A stretch of 64,000 nt of DNA from Lates calcarifer. Taxonomy: Eukaryota > Chordata > Actinopteri > Centropomidae. The stretch lies in contig NC_066844.1 of the NCBI RefSeq assembly GCF_001640805.2, positions 13,020,543 to 13,084,542 on the forward strand, written 5' to 3'. Below, one piece after another: positions 48,640 to 61,200 of this stretch (position 1 is the first letter of the stretch; every line of letters begins with the position of its first letter). The notes under the pieces were generated by a model, which ran no database searches, had not been told where the DNA came from, and saw only the letters and a list, made by a program, of their open reading frames with translations. The position numbers and the translations under genes are program-made.

Positions 48640-48760
48640 TGGGGTTTTCTGGTAGCTTAGGAATTGCAATACATTCCATAAAACTGCCACATCCTTGGTT
48701 CAATTCCTGCCAGGACCTATCCTTGGATTTTGCATGTTTTTAGATTTCCAGGTGAATGGA
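48640..48760 (+). repeat. SINE-like, tRNA-derived repeat relic
   Basis: CTGGTAGCTTAGGAATTGCA resembles an A-box region and CTTGGTTCAATTCCTGCC a B box, followed by GACCTATCCTTGGATTTTGC. The order matches a known type of fish tRNA-derived repeat. The A and B boxes are about 45-50 bp apart, somewhat longer than in a tRNA gene, and no acceptor stem forms, so it is not a tRNA gene. Confidence 0.45.
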
Positions 48761-48944
48761 AAGACTTGAACAAGCAACAAAAAGCTAAAGCTAAAGCTTC
48801 AGCAAGGTCACTGTAACCCCCCACAACACTGATGCTCACACTTTAACTGTGAACTCACCATGGCAGTATGCTATTTTTGGTTGCTGTTGCCTAACCATGC
48901 AATCTACACACTACTTGAGCTATTTGTAAGTTGTACTATCACTA

Positions 48945-49135
48945 CATAGATAACATTAGCATTAACAGCTGTTTACTTACCAGTCTAGAAGAAACATTAA
49001 AGTTCTGCATAACTTAATTCCTTTACACACCAAGAGCTGTCTCTTGTAATGGCAATGTTTTGTCTTCAAGTTCCATCACTTCTTTTCTTCTACTGAAGTT
49101 AGCATGCTAACCAGTTGGCCTGGTCTGGATCTAGT
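48945..49135 (+). repeat. Dispersed teleost repeat relic (pair with 12925-13010)
   Basis: Contains AACATTAGCATTAACAGC, CCAGTCTAGAAGAAACATTA, GTTCTGCATAAC, CCAAGAGCTGTCTCTTGTAA and GTTAGCATGCTAACC. The first part aligns to 12925-13010. This copy extends further 3' than the one at 12.9 kb. Confidence 0.55.
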
Positions 49136-52100
49136 CACTTTCTGATAGTGTCTTACTGTAGTGTCCAGACATCCCTGAAGAAGTAGCACTGTTCAGAGTG
49201 TGTATTCTAACCTCTTGTATTGTAAACACAACAGTGGTTGGGGATCTTGGCAAGTGACCATCACCACCACTAGTTCCTGGCAAGAAACCATGTTCAACAG
49301 CAGAAAAAACTGACTAAAGCTAAACTACTAATAGTGCACCCAACATTTCATAAGTGACCTTAGTGATTTTACTGTGTACCTACTGTGACCAACAGATCTC
49401 CTGTAGCTGAATACATTCAACCTAGTGGTCCAGTTCCCCATATTCTTGTCCCTAACTTGTCTGTTTAAGGCTGGTTCAACTCAATCATTAGACCGCACAG
49501 AAACCTACCAGCTGAAAACTATTAGTTGCAACTTGCTGTTCATCTACATGCACATTTCATTTTGTCTCCATGGTGTAAAATCATCTTTGACGCATAAATC
49601 CTTGGCCACAAACTCTTTTAAGCTTTTTGGTTAGAACCCCCTCCAGGTGGAACATTTAAATACAGCAGAATAGTTTATTCACAAATCAACAATGGGCTAA
49701 AGGTGAAAAAGGCTATACAATGTAGCATGAAGAAAAGGAAGGGTGTGGACATGATTTCTCTTTGATGCCAGAATCAACATTCATCATCAACCCACTGTCT
49801 TAGACCAATAATATACATTTTAGGATTATGGCTTTCCCTTAAACTTAAGCAAGTAGTGTAACTACTGTGACTGTCTGACTATGAATATTGGAGTAATAAG
49901 TAAAAAAAAAAAAAAAAAAACACTGGCATTTAAAGAAAAAAAATTGTCTGTCTATGACAGGTTACTTTCACAATAGTTTCACTCCCCCAGCTGCACAATA
50001 ATTTGTGCAGTCACCTTTATATATGTACTACTATGTGATAGTATGTGCTACCATAAATAGCACTGTAATCTGTCACATGCTGCTCACACTTTATTTCCAC
50101 ACTTCACTTTACACACATCATTGGAGCCAGGTTTTGTGTGTGTCTATTTGTGGCAGGCTGCACATACTATTCTGTGCCAAAAGTTCAGAAGTGTAAACTT
50201 GCCATGGGCTGATGTCTCTAAGAGTACAGCCAATGACTGAAGGCTACTGCTGCCATCAATAATGTTGTCACAGAAAGAGAAATTATTAGTCAGAGTTTCT
50301 GAATTTCCAGAACCCTAAAATTGTAAGTTTACGTCATACAGAGATACTCAAAATTACTCTTTGCAGAAGGCAACCACCAGCTTCGTTACAAAAATGTCTC
50401 TTGAGCATGCAAGGTGATATAGCTGCTGATGTGGAGTAGATCTCTGGCATTCTACCTATGCTACTTTAATACAGTACCAAGCATCAAGTGTGGAAGAGTG
50501 GTCAGGTATGAAGCTTTTTTTGTGCTGAATAAAAGTGAATGAAATGCTGCAATTATGTGGCAAGGAGGATGGTGGTAGCAAAATTATGTTTCCCTAAAAG
50601 CAAGATGTTGTAATGGGGTGATGTGCCAAATTATGCTGAGGTGCAAGAACTGTTTTTTTCCATGATAATGTAAGGAAATCAAAAGGAAGACAGATTCGTT
50701 TTTAATCGATATCTGCTGTTTTTTCCCCTAAACTTATGTATTGGATTATGTTTATAAAGCTTATATGTTTATAGTATTTCCATTATTTACATGATGTAAG
50801 TTACTTCTTTAGAGTTTTAAGTAACATTTGCCACAGATTTCGTTTTTTATTGTGCAGTACTGATTTGTTTTGTTGGATTTTCCTGTAAGAAGTGGATTTG
50901 ATTTTGTTTTAGGTTATAATTTTACTGCAAAACGCCATGTTATGTATTTGTTATATTTGTTATATTATCATTAATTTTTGGTGATTTGAATATATTACAC
51001 TGCAACTGATAGAACAACTCTAGTTACACTAGTTCATGTAGTATCATCAATGTAAGACATTTTGTGAGAAGTGTTTCTCTGGTTCAAGATTTCAAGCATA
51101 AAACATCTGTCTGGTCCTAATACAGGACACCATTGTTCCTTCAAGGCATCATATGATATGACCAAAAAAAATTTCTCTTTTTCTCAAGCATAAATTAATA
51201 CCCTTAATGCTTTGATAAACAGCCAACTGAAAATCAACCAACTGCAATTAGTACAGCGTTATCACTGAATAAGCAGAAGCAGTGGCATAAGGAGAAGCAG
51301 TGACAAGGACAAAGGAGTGAAGAAACATGCTGAGAAAACTCAACAATGAGAATGTGTTGACATTGTTTCTTTTGGAGGCCCAGACGTCTCCTGAGTCACT
51401 TTATTTCTCTGAAATTGTTGTAACCTTAGAAACCACCAAGAAGACAAGTTGTTTGGCAGCTAATTGAGGAGGACTGAGGTTGTGCCAGAGTTGTGTTGAG
51501 AATTCTGCTTTTAATTAATACCAGTGGACCTCCAGAGGACTCTGAGTGAGAAGTCAGGGAAGACGGGTGCTCATTCAGCCATAGAGTTCTAGAGGTTTGC
51601 TCACACCAGCCAAGTGTAGTCATCCTTTGGTGAAATGAACTGTATGTTTGTTTGGGTCCACTGTATTGCTGTTTTGGAATTAGGACAAGAAATTTTGTTG
51701 TTGTTGGTGGTCTTTTAGCATTTTTCCACAGCTTATCTTTTGATGAATTGCGTAATTGAACACTTGTACCTCAGTAATTACTGCTGAGCCCAAACCATTT
51801 AGCAGTTGAGCCCTGCCTTTGGTCCTCGATGGTTCCATGTGGTTTCTTAAGTGACAAATGTGCTGTTTCCAGCATGGCCAGCCATTCCATTAGTCTACTG
51901 TTATTGAGATTAATGTTGTGATTGTTGTTACCTGTACCGTTGTTATTGGCTGAGAGTGGACCGGGGTGGAGAACCTGCGGGAGGTGCTGTAAGGACTGTT
52001 CACTTGATAACCCCGACCCTGACACCCACCCTGCATCTTCTAACATGCCAGCCAGGTTTCTACTTCTCCACATCACTGACAAACCAGCGGCAGAAGGAAT

Positions 52101-55100
52101 AGTTCAGCTGTGCAATACTATCCTGGCTGACTTAGCTTTGCTATAGGAAAATTTTCTAATGACTGACTGTCTGATCAGTTTTGTTTTTTCCTCTCCTTCT
52201 ACAGTTGGACACCCAAATTGTACTTCTAATTCTAATTTAATTGCCAATGTGTTAGAAGGCTGCTGACTGCTTTTCTTTACAGGAGAATGATGCATTAGAT
52301 TCTTGAAAGTTGCTCTTTGATTTCTTGTTTTTCCAACTTTCTTGCTGAAGCCAAGCAGAGATTGTGGATAAATAGCTATTCTCAGCTTACAGAGAGCAGT
52401 AAGGCCCGCAGGGGTGAACATGTGCCTTAATAGATGGGTGGTGATATACATAATATTTCAGTTTTGACAGCAAATCTGTTCTTAAGTTGCCGTGACAGCC
52501 ACTCAAACTCATGCCAGAGAGCTATCAAATGGAATGGATTATTCCCCACGTTCCCTGTCTACAAACCAAACTGTGCGGGGCATGACACAGTTCCTCTGGC
52601 AGTGGTTTGTAGGGTGGCATGCTGCCAAGGAACAAAGGCCACAGCTTGGCAGGGCCATGTGATAGAACAACATGAACGTCTTCATAGTCTCAGCTCAACC
52701 TTCAAACAAGCAGGTACAGAAAAACAGCTGTGAACAGCCCCACAGTCTCACTCCGATGTGAAAACACAGCTGCTTATTGTGCTCAGTGCTGGAGTGAATC
52801 ATACCAATTAATGTCCTCATGATCCTTCCTTCCTGGCAAATTCTGATGAAAGCCGTCAATGGTTGTCTTTCGGAATCTCTTACAGTACATCTCTGAATAT
52901 CAGTGTATCAACATCTGCAGAACAGGCCATGTGTGATCACTGAGAGGCTCTCAGCTTCATGTACTATTGATATTTCTCCCTAAGAGGTCTCTGCTCTTCC
53001 TTACCATTCACAGATATAAACATCCATTTCATAGACTTATGTTTGTCTGTGCTGTAGTCATAATTTAACATGGTCTATCATTGCCTGTACAAGACAGTTT
53101 GATTTACATATGACAAGGTTGTGCACATATGACAAAGACTTCTATTTCAATTCAGTTTAATCTTAATTTCCTGCAAAAGAAATCTAGTTTGCAGACAGGA
53201 TTTGCAGCACACATGAGCAGAAAAAAACCCATTATAAATAATAAAAACATAGACCAAATGTGTAAATGAGTAAAAAACAAACAAGAAAAAAAAAACATGT
53301 TCATGATTCATCAATGTGAAAACAAACACAGAAATCTGCAACCATACATATTAAAATAAAACAGCCTACAAGGTTCTTTTAGTCCTGTATTAACACCTAA
53401 ATTGGCACCCAGGGGCTGTCAGTGCAGGAGAGAATAGCATTAGCTTTCCTCACCACCACTATGCACCTCGAAGACTTACTCACACCAGTAAACATATCAG
53501 CTATTTTCACCAAGTTTTCCAATCTGTTTATTAGTGCCTCTAAGAGAAAGCAGCATAAACAAAAGACACTATCAAATTAAAGATAAGGCTAATTTATCAA
53601 TGTCAGAATGCAGGAAGGAAAACATTGGCCGCAAATGTGATAAAATGTCTAAATATTAAAATATGCATGTTGCATGTGGAAAGAGCACAACCCACGGGAG
53701 AGGCAGCAGATGAAACAAGCTGCTATGAAAGGACACCACTGACCCAGATACAGTGAAATCTGTAAGGAAGTTCAATGTGCAGCCCATAATGAGTCCATCT
53801 AATGTGATATGTCCAATAAGTAACATGTGGCAGGCATATGATTTCTTATATGCCACTTACGCAACTTAAAACACTTTTTATTTATCCTTGAATTTTCTTC
53901 ACTCAGCATGAAGTCTGTTCTTGTAAATCTTTAACTTTCTAAGTTAAAAGCTCTTTTCCAAACTTTAGCTAAATGTATTTCTCTTTCTGCATTCCATCTT
54001 TACAATCCCCCTGCTCTTATTCCAGTGTCTGCTTGCAATGAATTAGTTTGTCGAAGGCTGCTTGGAGGTGTATAATGGCTAATGTTTTCCAGCCAGTCTA
54101 ATTTGTTCACTTTTTATCTCCATCTTTATGCCTCCCTAACCTCCTTATATAACCTCCTAGCCCCTTTCTTTCTGCTTTTTGCTGTTTTATGCATTTAATG
54201 GGGATGCAGCATTTGATGGGCAGGACTCTGCAGCACTCCAGAGGTTCAGTGGTCATAAAATGTTGCACAAGTTCATGCACGGGTCAGTGAACACAGCAAT
54301 CAGAGTTGAACATGACTGTAATTTAGTCTAAAGGATGAGATTGAGAATACACTCAACTTGTCTCTGCTGCACTCACTGCGCAGTGCTATTGTTAGGTTAT
54401 TGTAAGTTTTTAGGAAAATGTAAAATATCAAAAGAAAAGTGCAGTTACATATGTGGCCAAATTAAGATAAGACTGGAATCTTAACTTTTTGATATGTGAT
54501 TTACCATACAAAAAATATGACAATTACTAACACTACAAAAACACTACAAACCAAAGCTAAAAACCAAGCCAAACCACTGTAAGTTCACAAAGGTTCGATA
54601 GGCTCCATTACATTTATTGGAAAACATTGTAGGGTCAGATTAATAATAGAAGATATAATCAACAAAAACTATGATCTTGATCTATGATCTATGATCTAAT
54701 TACAGGTTAAGGTAAGATATAAGACTTTTCATCCCCAGGAGAAAAGTCACCAGCTGCTCCGGAGTATACATACAGCAATTAAACATTAAAGAGATGCACA
54801 AATTATGCATCATTAAAAGGTAGACCTGGCTTTACTTCTGATACTTTAAGAAGAGTATTTTGTTACTGCACACCCCTCAAATGCTTTCCAAGATACTGTA
54901 ATAAAAAATAATGGGAAATTTTAATGTATAATTAAAAGAATTAATAGCTCCACTTCCTCAGGACATCACAGAGCCTACATGAATACACTCTGTGCAGATT
55001 CAATAAGACTAATCATTGAGTGAAGCCAAATCAGCTAATAAATTTAAATGTTCCATTGAAAGAAAACATGTCCTAGCTTCACAGTTTTTGATCCATTTCT

Positions 55101-55570
55101 CAGTCTATTGTTATGTACTATAGATCTTCAGAATTCCTAAAGCTAACTAATACATAGTGCACATGTTAGTATATTAAGTTTGCATGACTAGGACATGTTC
55201 TGGCAATTGTTGGCTTAGTGGTGATGAATAATTAATGACAATTAAGCTGTTTGTACAGTGTAGTGTAATTTTACAGTTTGACAAAGCCTGTTTTTCAAGA
55301 TGATGAAAACGAGGTTGCTTGTCATACATGCTTCATGTTGTTTTGACTTAGTCACACTGTTAACAGAGGTCATAATGAGTTGTAAAAAAAAGAGGCAATA
55401 ATCACATGATCAGCTCTAGGGACTGTGGTGCCCCAGATTTTTCAGTTGTTTCTATTTTAAAGGGCTGGTAGGTCGTACACCAAGTCTGGACCTTGTGAAA
55501 CATTGTGGATTCATATGACAAAGAAAATTAAATATGTTTTTACAGGTGGGGCTTGTGGGTAATTATTACC
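49136..55570. other. Non-coding stretch, no gene recognised
   Basis: The longest run in the window without a named repeat. It has a 19-A run at 49902-49920, three ATCTATG-type units near 54673-54697 and overlapping frames around 51770-52450. These frames (up to 115 codons on the minus strand) show no domain I know. Parts may be old repeats or conserved regulatory DNA. Confidence 0.45.
49902..49920 (+). repeat. Poly-A run (19 A)
   Basis: Nineteen A residues with no recognisable retroposed body upstream. Confidence 0.85.
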
Positions 55571-55700
55571 TAAGATAAGATAAGATAAGATAATCCTTTA
55601 TTAGTCCCACAATGGGGAAATTTACTTGGACTGAAGCAGTGAATTTCTAAAGTGCCTGCAACCTCAATGCAACAAGACTCTCAGAATCACTGCACTGAGA
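55571..55700 (-). repeat. LINE-type 3' tail with (TTATC)n
   Basis: On the minus strand CCATTGTGGGACTAATAAAG leads to GATTATCTTATCTTATC, four tandem pentamers. A GGGAAATTT-type block next to a short tandem repeat is typical of the 3' end of a widespread fish LINE. Similar in design to 39261-39420, but with a different pentamer. Confidence 0.5.
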
Positions 55701-55890
55701 AAAGTAAGACAAACAAAGAATTTGAATACAAAAGTATGTATGTCTGTCTATTTATTTATATACGAGCTGTCTTACAAACCAAAGTAACTGCTAAGGCATT
55801 GCAAGATGACTGTCAGTGACAGTGGACTTGATGTAACTCCCATAGCACCATAATTTTTTGTGCTGATTAAACAACAAGTATACATGCATT

Positions 55891-55893
55891 ATC

Positions 55894-55944
<51 letters not shown>
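55891..55944 (+). repeat. (ATCT)n microsatellite
   Basis: About 13 ATCT units with one ATTT variant. Likely highly polymorphic. Confidence 0.92.
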
Positions 55945-56001
55945 ATGTTGTTTCACATTTGCACTAAGAAATTTTGACTGGTATTGAATGGTAACCTTCT
56001 C

Positions 56002-56272
56002 AGCAGCACTGTCACCTCACAGCAAGAAGGTTCTAGGTTTGATCCCCAGTTTGCCTGGGCTTTTCTGTGTGGAGTTTGTATGTTCTCCCTGTGCCTGTGT
56101 GGGTTCTCTCCAAGTACTCCGGCTTCCTCCCACAGTCCAAAGATATGCAAGTTAGGTTAATTGGTGACTCTAAATTGCCCATAGGTGTGAATGTGAGTGT
56201 GAATGGTTGTTTGTCCATATGTGCTGGCCCTGCAATGGACTGGCGATCTGTCCAGTGTATACCCTGCCTCTC
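56002..56272 (+). repeat. Dispersed teleost repeat, copy with 5' part
   Basis: Shows the 5' head (CAGCACTGTCACCTCACAGC, AGAAGGTTCTAGGTTTGATC with a B-box-like end), GTGTGGAGTTTGTATGTTCT, GGCTTCCTCCCACAGTCCAA, GTTAGGTTAATTGGTGACTC and GACTGGCGATCTGTCCAG, and stops inside CCTGCCTCTCA. The GATG tail is absent, so this copy is truncated at its 3' end or was broken by a later event. It is the best copy for learning the repeat's head. Confidence 0.75.
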
Positions 56273-56534
56273 ATTTCAAATGTTTTTGAAATGATAAATA
56301 TCAACAGCTCCCACAGAAATAGATCTCTGGTGCATCACTGGGCAGCTGACTCCTCATCCCAAAATAAAGCTTTCCATTTATTCACTTAAGGAAGTGTAAA
56401 CTGACAATTTACAGAGAAGCCGAGGTGACTCACAGCATCAGCTGCACAGAGGAAAATATTAAACTGTTCGTGATGCCAATAAATGTGCTTAAAGTTCAGT
56501 GAGGACAAATACTGTTCATGTTTTAACAAGGGGC

Positions 56535-56718
56535 ATAGTACCTTAGGGAATGTGAGTATGAATGGTTGTTTGTCTATATGTGTTGGCCCAGCGATGGACT
56601 GACGATCCGTACAGGCTGTATCCCACCTCTCCCCCAATGACAGCTGGGATAAGCTCCAGCCAACCCGCAACCCTTAACAGATAAGCAGTATAGATGGATG
56701 GATGGATAGTACCTTAGG
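56535..56718 (+). repeat. 13-bp target-site duplication around a 5'-truncated copy
   Basis: ATAGTACCTTAGG occurs at 56535-56547 and again, identical, at 56706-56718. Between them lies the 158-bp copy 56548-56705. A perfect 13-bp direct repeat at both borders is the usual mark of target-primed reverse transcription by a non-LTR retrotransposon machinery. Confidence 0.9.
56548..56705 (+). mobile_element. 5'-truncated dispersed retro-repeat with GATG tail
   Basis: Starts abruptly at GAATGTGAGTATGAATGG, in the middle of the repeat, and continues through GACTGACGATCCGTACAGG and CAGCTGGGATAAGCTCCAG to a GATGGATGGAT tail. Exact 13-bp target duplications border it. The clean duplication suggests that it is the youngest copy of this family in the window. 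Confidence 0.85.
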
Positions 56719-57409
56719 TACTAAATACCACTGTGTAATGCACCCTAAAATAATACAAAACAAATATTCATTAATATTCACTCTCAAATCCACATATTTG
56801 CTGACAGAATTGGTTAGCGAATACTGTATGTGGAAACATGATGTGAGCATTAGGGCTATTGCAATAACAAACGGGGGGCTGGATTTTCTCCTAAAGCTGT
56901 GTCCCAATGAGAGGCAATGCAATTGCAAGAATGTGACGAAACAGCTGTCAAACTCTTGTCTCAGACTGAAACTAGGGGCTCCTACTTAGCTCACAACAAC
57001 TTTTTTGGTATATTAAATACATACACTGTCAATCTTTATTACTTTACAGTATATTATATGCAACAGAGGGGATACTTATAGGGAAGACATCACAACATTA
57101 GACACAGACAGTGCTGCTTGATCCTAAAAAACACTTGATTAATTGTTGTATAACAACAAACACAGAATTAGCTATTGGTATATTGCCAGTGGTGGGATGT
57201 TAATAACAAGGACAAATCCTGGTGGGGTTCAGGTTTACTGACTAACAATATTAAGTCTTGGTGCAGCCTGAACTGATGGAGCTGTGCACTTGCAGTCTAT
57301 CTGTCTTCACATATGAACATGGATGGATTATTGAACAGGCAGACCAGGCTCAGAGCCAGAGCCTGTGTATGAAGAGACTGTTAACATTTCTTGTTAAAAA
57401 TCAATCAGT
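56719..57409. other. Non-coding stretch, no gene recognised
   Basis: AT-rich unique DNA with two overlapping chance frames on opposite strands. Nothing further is supported. Confidence 0.5.
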
Positions 57410-58245
57410 GATGCAAAATGAGTAGAAATAGTTGCAAAATTATCACATGTAAAATGACAAAAAGGGACAAATCAGAGACAATAAGATGCAACACAACCAC
57501 AGACATAAAATGACCGCAATGAGACATGAAATGATTAAAAATAGATACAAAAACAACAGACAACAGAGGTGTATATTGTCTAAAAATTAGAGATGACCGA
57601 TATGTTTTTTTCAGGGCCTGATACCGATTATTAGTAGTCAAGGAGGCCAATAACCAATATTTGGAGCTGATATACATTTGCAGTAAAAGTGAAAATACTG
57701 GCGTCAAAATTTAAAAAAATACAAACTCCAACACTTTCTTTCAAACACTTCGTTTAAATGCCTTTAAGCATATGTTTATTAAACAGCTTTTCAGATTTGC
57801 AACATGTTAAGGTTTTTTTTTATCTTAGACAAAAAGTGCAGGGAGCTCCCAGGTTCAGCAGCATGTCTTATAAAGTTAAATGAAAACTTAAACAAAGTTA
57901 AAGTTTTCTACAGTAAATAGTAAAAGTTTTCCAAAATTTCAATATAATTGAAATGTTATTTTATCTTTCACTTATCTTTGTTTTAAGTTCAAACAAAAAC
58001 AAAAAGTGCAGGGAGTTCCCAGGTTCAGCAGCATCTCTTAGTTCGGAGCTTCTCCACCCAGCAAAACTTTTTCTCCTCTCCGCCGTGTGTGAGCACTGTG
58101 CACTGTCCATCCCTACTAAAAATACAAACAATTATTAAAAAAAGAGATGCAAAATGACCAAAGAGAAACACAAAATGAGCACAAACATATACAAAATGAT
58201 GAAAAACAGATGTAACGCAACTACAAAGAGACAAAAAATGACTTG
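57410..58245 (+). repeat. Degenerate AAATGA minisatellite, split by a hAT insertion
   Basis: GCAAAATGAG, GTAAAATGAC, ATAAAATGACC and GAAATGATT on the left (57414-57540), and GCAAAATGACC, ACAAAATGAGC, ACAAAATGATG and AAAAATGAC on the right (58147-58240), recur about every 20-40 bp. This is a known style of fish minisatellite (AGAGACACAAAATGAC-like unit). The 528 bp between the two parts is an inserted hAT-like element. The array explains the odd Phe/Leu/His-rich minus-strand frames here. Confidence 0.65.
57588..58115 (+). mobile_element. hAT-like MITE, copy B, with 8-bp target duplication
   Basis: The 528-bp element begins TAGAGATGACC and ends with the inverse of TAGGGATGGAC, short inverted ends of hAT style. 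CTAAAAAT stands on both sides (57580-57587 and 58116-58123), the 8-bp duplication of hAT transposition. It has no transposase. Inside are two 40-bp units (57831-57870 and 58001-58040) alike at 38 of 40 positions. Copy A (28765-29447) shares most of it in the other orientation. Confidence 0.85.
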
Positions 58246-61200
58246 TGCGTCTTTGAATTTGTTGCTGTCCTTATGTTGAAGGGTTGGGTGCCCTGTAATC
58301 CACTGTATACTATCCATTATATCTGACTCCTTGGGCCCATTGTCTCTTAATCCACCCATGCATACAAATACTAACACGTTAAAAGTGGGGGTGTAAGTGA
58401 GCTCCTCAAAGTAGTTCAGTCTTTCCAACATTCAGTATGTAATCAAGTTTGGCAGTATTCTTTACCTGAAGATGGAGCAAGATGCAGACGCGTGCTCTAC
58501 AGTAACAGATCAATTCCATGCAGGTGGGCAGTTCACTGCCAAATGTTCATGCCAAGATGCTGTTTTAACTTGTGCTGGTCTGAACTATACTTGTCCACAA
58601 AAAGAAAGAACAGGTCATGCATACACTCACTCAATGATTTAAAACTAGCAGCTGGCGAATCAATAATGCTGTCTCTCACATAAGTGAATAATCAAAAGAG
58701 TGCCAACTCTCCATTTCAACATTTAATTTGCTCTTGTAGTCACTTTGATATTACTTATGTTAATAGTTCTTTGATACACCTCATGGTAGAACCTGGTCAT
58801 TTCATCAGTGTTGAACGTGGGGTGATTATTTGACAGCTGTAATTACTATTTTCTGAATTTTTACAGACAAAAGAAATGATGAGCTGACAAAATATGATGC
58901 TCTCTTATAGACTACACTGTACAACAGTATATCAAATAATCAAAACTAGCTCTACCTTTAATGCCTGCATCAGTACATTGCTGCCTCCAAATTAATTCAT
59001 CAGCAATAATAACTTAATAATATAACACATAGTAGCATAGCCCTCGCCGGGCCATTTTCTACATTAAGGAATATTTTAAATACATTTTGCTGACAATTTC
59101 AGTGCGCAACATTTACATAGAATTGAATATTTTTGTATTGGAGTGTTGCTAGTTTGAGGATCTGACTATTTCCTCCATTTATCAGCACGCAGCCCTGTGA
59201 TGCTGTGGCTTCTGGCGTAACATCTGATATTATACCCAATGCCTCGTCTTTTTCTATGAGCGCATCTCCCTCTCGCTCGTAACAACTGATGGTGTAATTG
59301 TCAGTAGAGCGTTTTTACTTGCTGACAAAGTTTAAAAATGCCCTGATGCGTTCATTTCATATCTGTAGTGTTTTGAGTTATGGAACGACAAAGGAAGGGA
59401 CACTAGTTTCCTGAGTTTGTCCTTGACACAGTGCTTCTCCCCAGACTTGGTACGGTTATGTTGGATACTCATGTTGCCTCAGGAGGAGACTTTGCCTTAA
59501 AAACTAAATTCAGAGAACAAATGTTTCACTATGCAGTAAACACCACAGATTACAGGAAAGAACGTAAACTGATTCACTGTAGTCTTACTCTGCAAGATGT
59601 GCAATGACAAGTGCCTGTAGCTATTTTTAGGTGGATGTATTAAATCCCCCCTGCCCAGAGATGAGTATACACTCTATACCTGTGTATACTATACGTGCAA
59701 CTACACCTTTGAGTGAGTCATTATTTTCTGGTTAAATCATAGCACAGATGCGTTTTGTTAAGTTCAGTTGTTGTTCAGTAATCTGCAGTTGCTTAGATAT
59801 TGAGTTTCTTTATTCCAAATGACCATATTCTAAATAGTTCTGCCTAAACTGACTACTACAGTAGATTGAAAGGCCTGTTTAATGGGAGTTCTTTGGCAGT
59901 TCTTGAGTTCGATTGGTTGAGTTCTCCTCAGTTGAGCCTAATTTGAAGATTAGTTGCTTTTTTTGGTCATTTATGTAGTTCCATGTGTATCATGGTCACA
60001 GTGAGTAAACAAACCTTTTTAAGTCTTAGATGATGTCTCTGTCTGTTATCACCTTCCTTGACACTCCAGTTTTGCTTATTGTTTGTTTGTTTTGTGTCTA
60101 TAATTCAGTCTCTTTTGATGTTTGGTTGTTGTGTCAAATACATGGATTTTGATGTTAAAACCCAAACTTTGAAGATGTCATCATGTCACCAGAGATCAAC
60201 TCTGAAAGCAGAGCCCATTTTCATGCTATACTTGATTTTAACATTTATAGTGCCCACAGACACTTCAAAACACATCATTTCACAGCAGCTGACACTAATA
60301 TGAAAGCTGTTCTGCACCTCCTCTATTGATTTGCCAGTGTAAGTCAATTCTCATTCTCGTTGTGACTCTATTTAACACTTTGTCCTCAATTCAAGTGAAT
60401 CTAATGTAGATATTTAAGCCATTTTGGGACCATTTGATTTATCTGAAACATTACATACACACTCATAATTTATCATTACTTATTAATGATCATAGTGTTA
60501 AAAACTATTTAAAAATATATTGACGATATATGACAAAACTAATATCAGCTAAAGCCAGTTAAATTACAAGCCTTTAACTGAGTAGGTCTTACATTACGCT
60601 TGAAGTTATTTTGTAATTGTATACATTAAATCTTCTGGTGTCCTTTGCATTGCATGGGAAACACAATACACCATCTAACAATGTTTCAATGCTTCTTTTT
60701 CTTTGTCATTTTTTTCTACTTTTCCCACTTGTTTCACCTTTGACAAGTTCACACTGAGGTGTTACCCACAACTCTTGGTTTGTCTTTGCAGCGCAGACCC
60801 AAAGTGCACCAATAGAACATAAAGTGTTATTCTCGCCAGTGGATGTTGTTATACCTCCAAATTTAGAGAACTGGCAGTAACAACAATGAGAACAGTACTG
60901 TGTGCTGCCAAGCCTGGAGCTGAAAAAAACCCACCAGTCTCTCAGTCAAAGCTGTATATCTCTCTGGGAAGCACTATACACCTTCAGGTGCATTTCATCT
61001 TTCTGATCACTTTCCACTTGTTTTCTTTTTCTCTAACTTCTCTCCACATACAGTGTCCTTTCAGTAGAACAAGTTCAATTCTAAGAAGGAAAAGAGTGAG
61101 GAAGTGCAAAGTAGCATAAGCCTTTAATAATTAGACATAGAAAAATTTCTTTCCGTGTATACTCCATGCTCAGGGGGCATCAGAAAAGCCAGTCAGCTAC

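Noticed and set aside
48640..48760. A- and B-box-like pieces suggesting a tRNA gene
   Set aside because: No acceptor stem or anticodon arm forms and the spacing does not fit. It is better read as a tRNA-derived repeat relic.
51771..52451. Adjacent minus-strand frames of 103 and 115 codons that might be a two-exon gene
   Set aside because: The translations show no known domain, the frames are not joined by convincing splice sites and the composition is ordinary for this DNA.
55891..55944. Regular short repeats that could be mistaken for a CRISPR-like array
   Set aside because: The unit is a 4-bp ATCT microsatellite without spacers, and the genome is eukaryotic.
57405..57707. Minus-strand frame with repeated HFMS-like residues resembling a membrane protein
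   Set aside because: It is produced by the AAATGA-type minisatellite and part of the hAT insertion. The same holds for 58135-58431.
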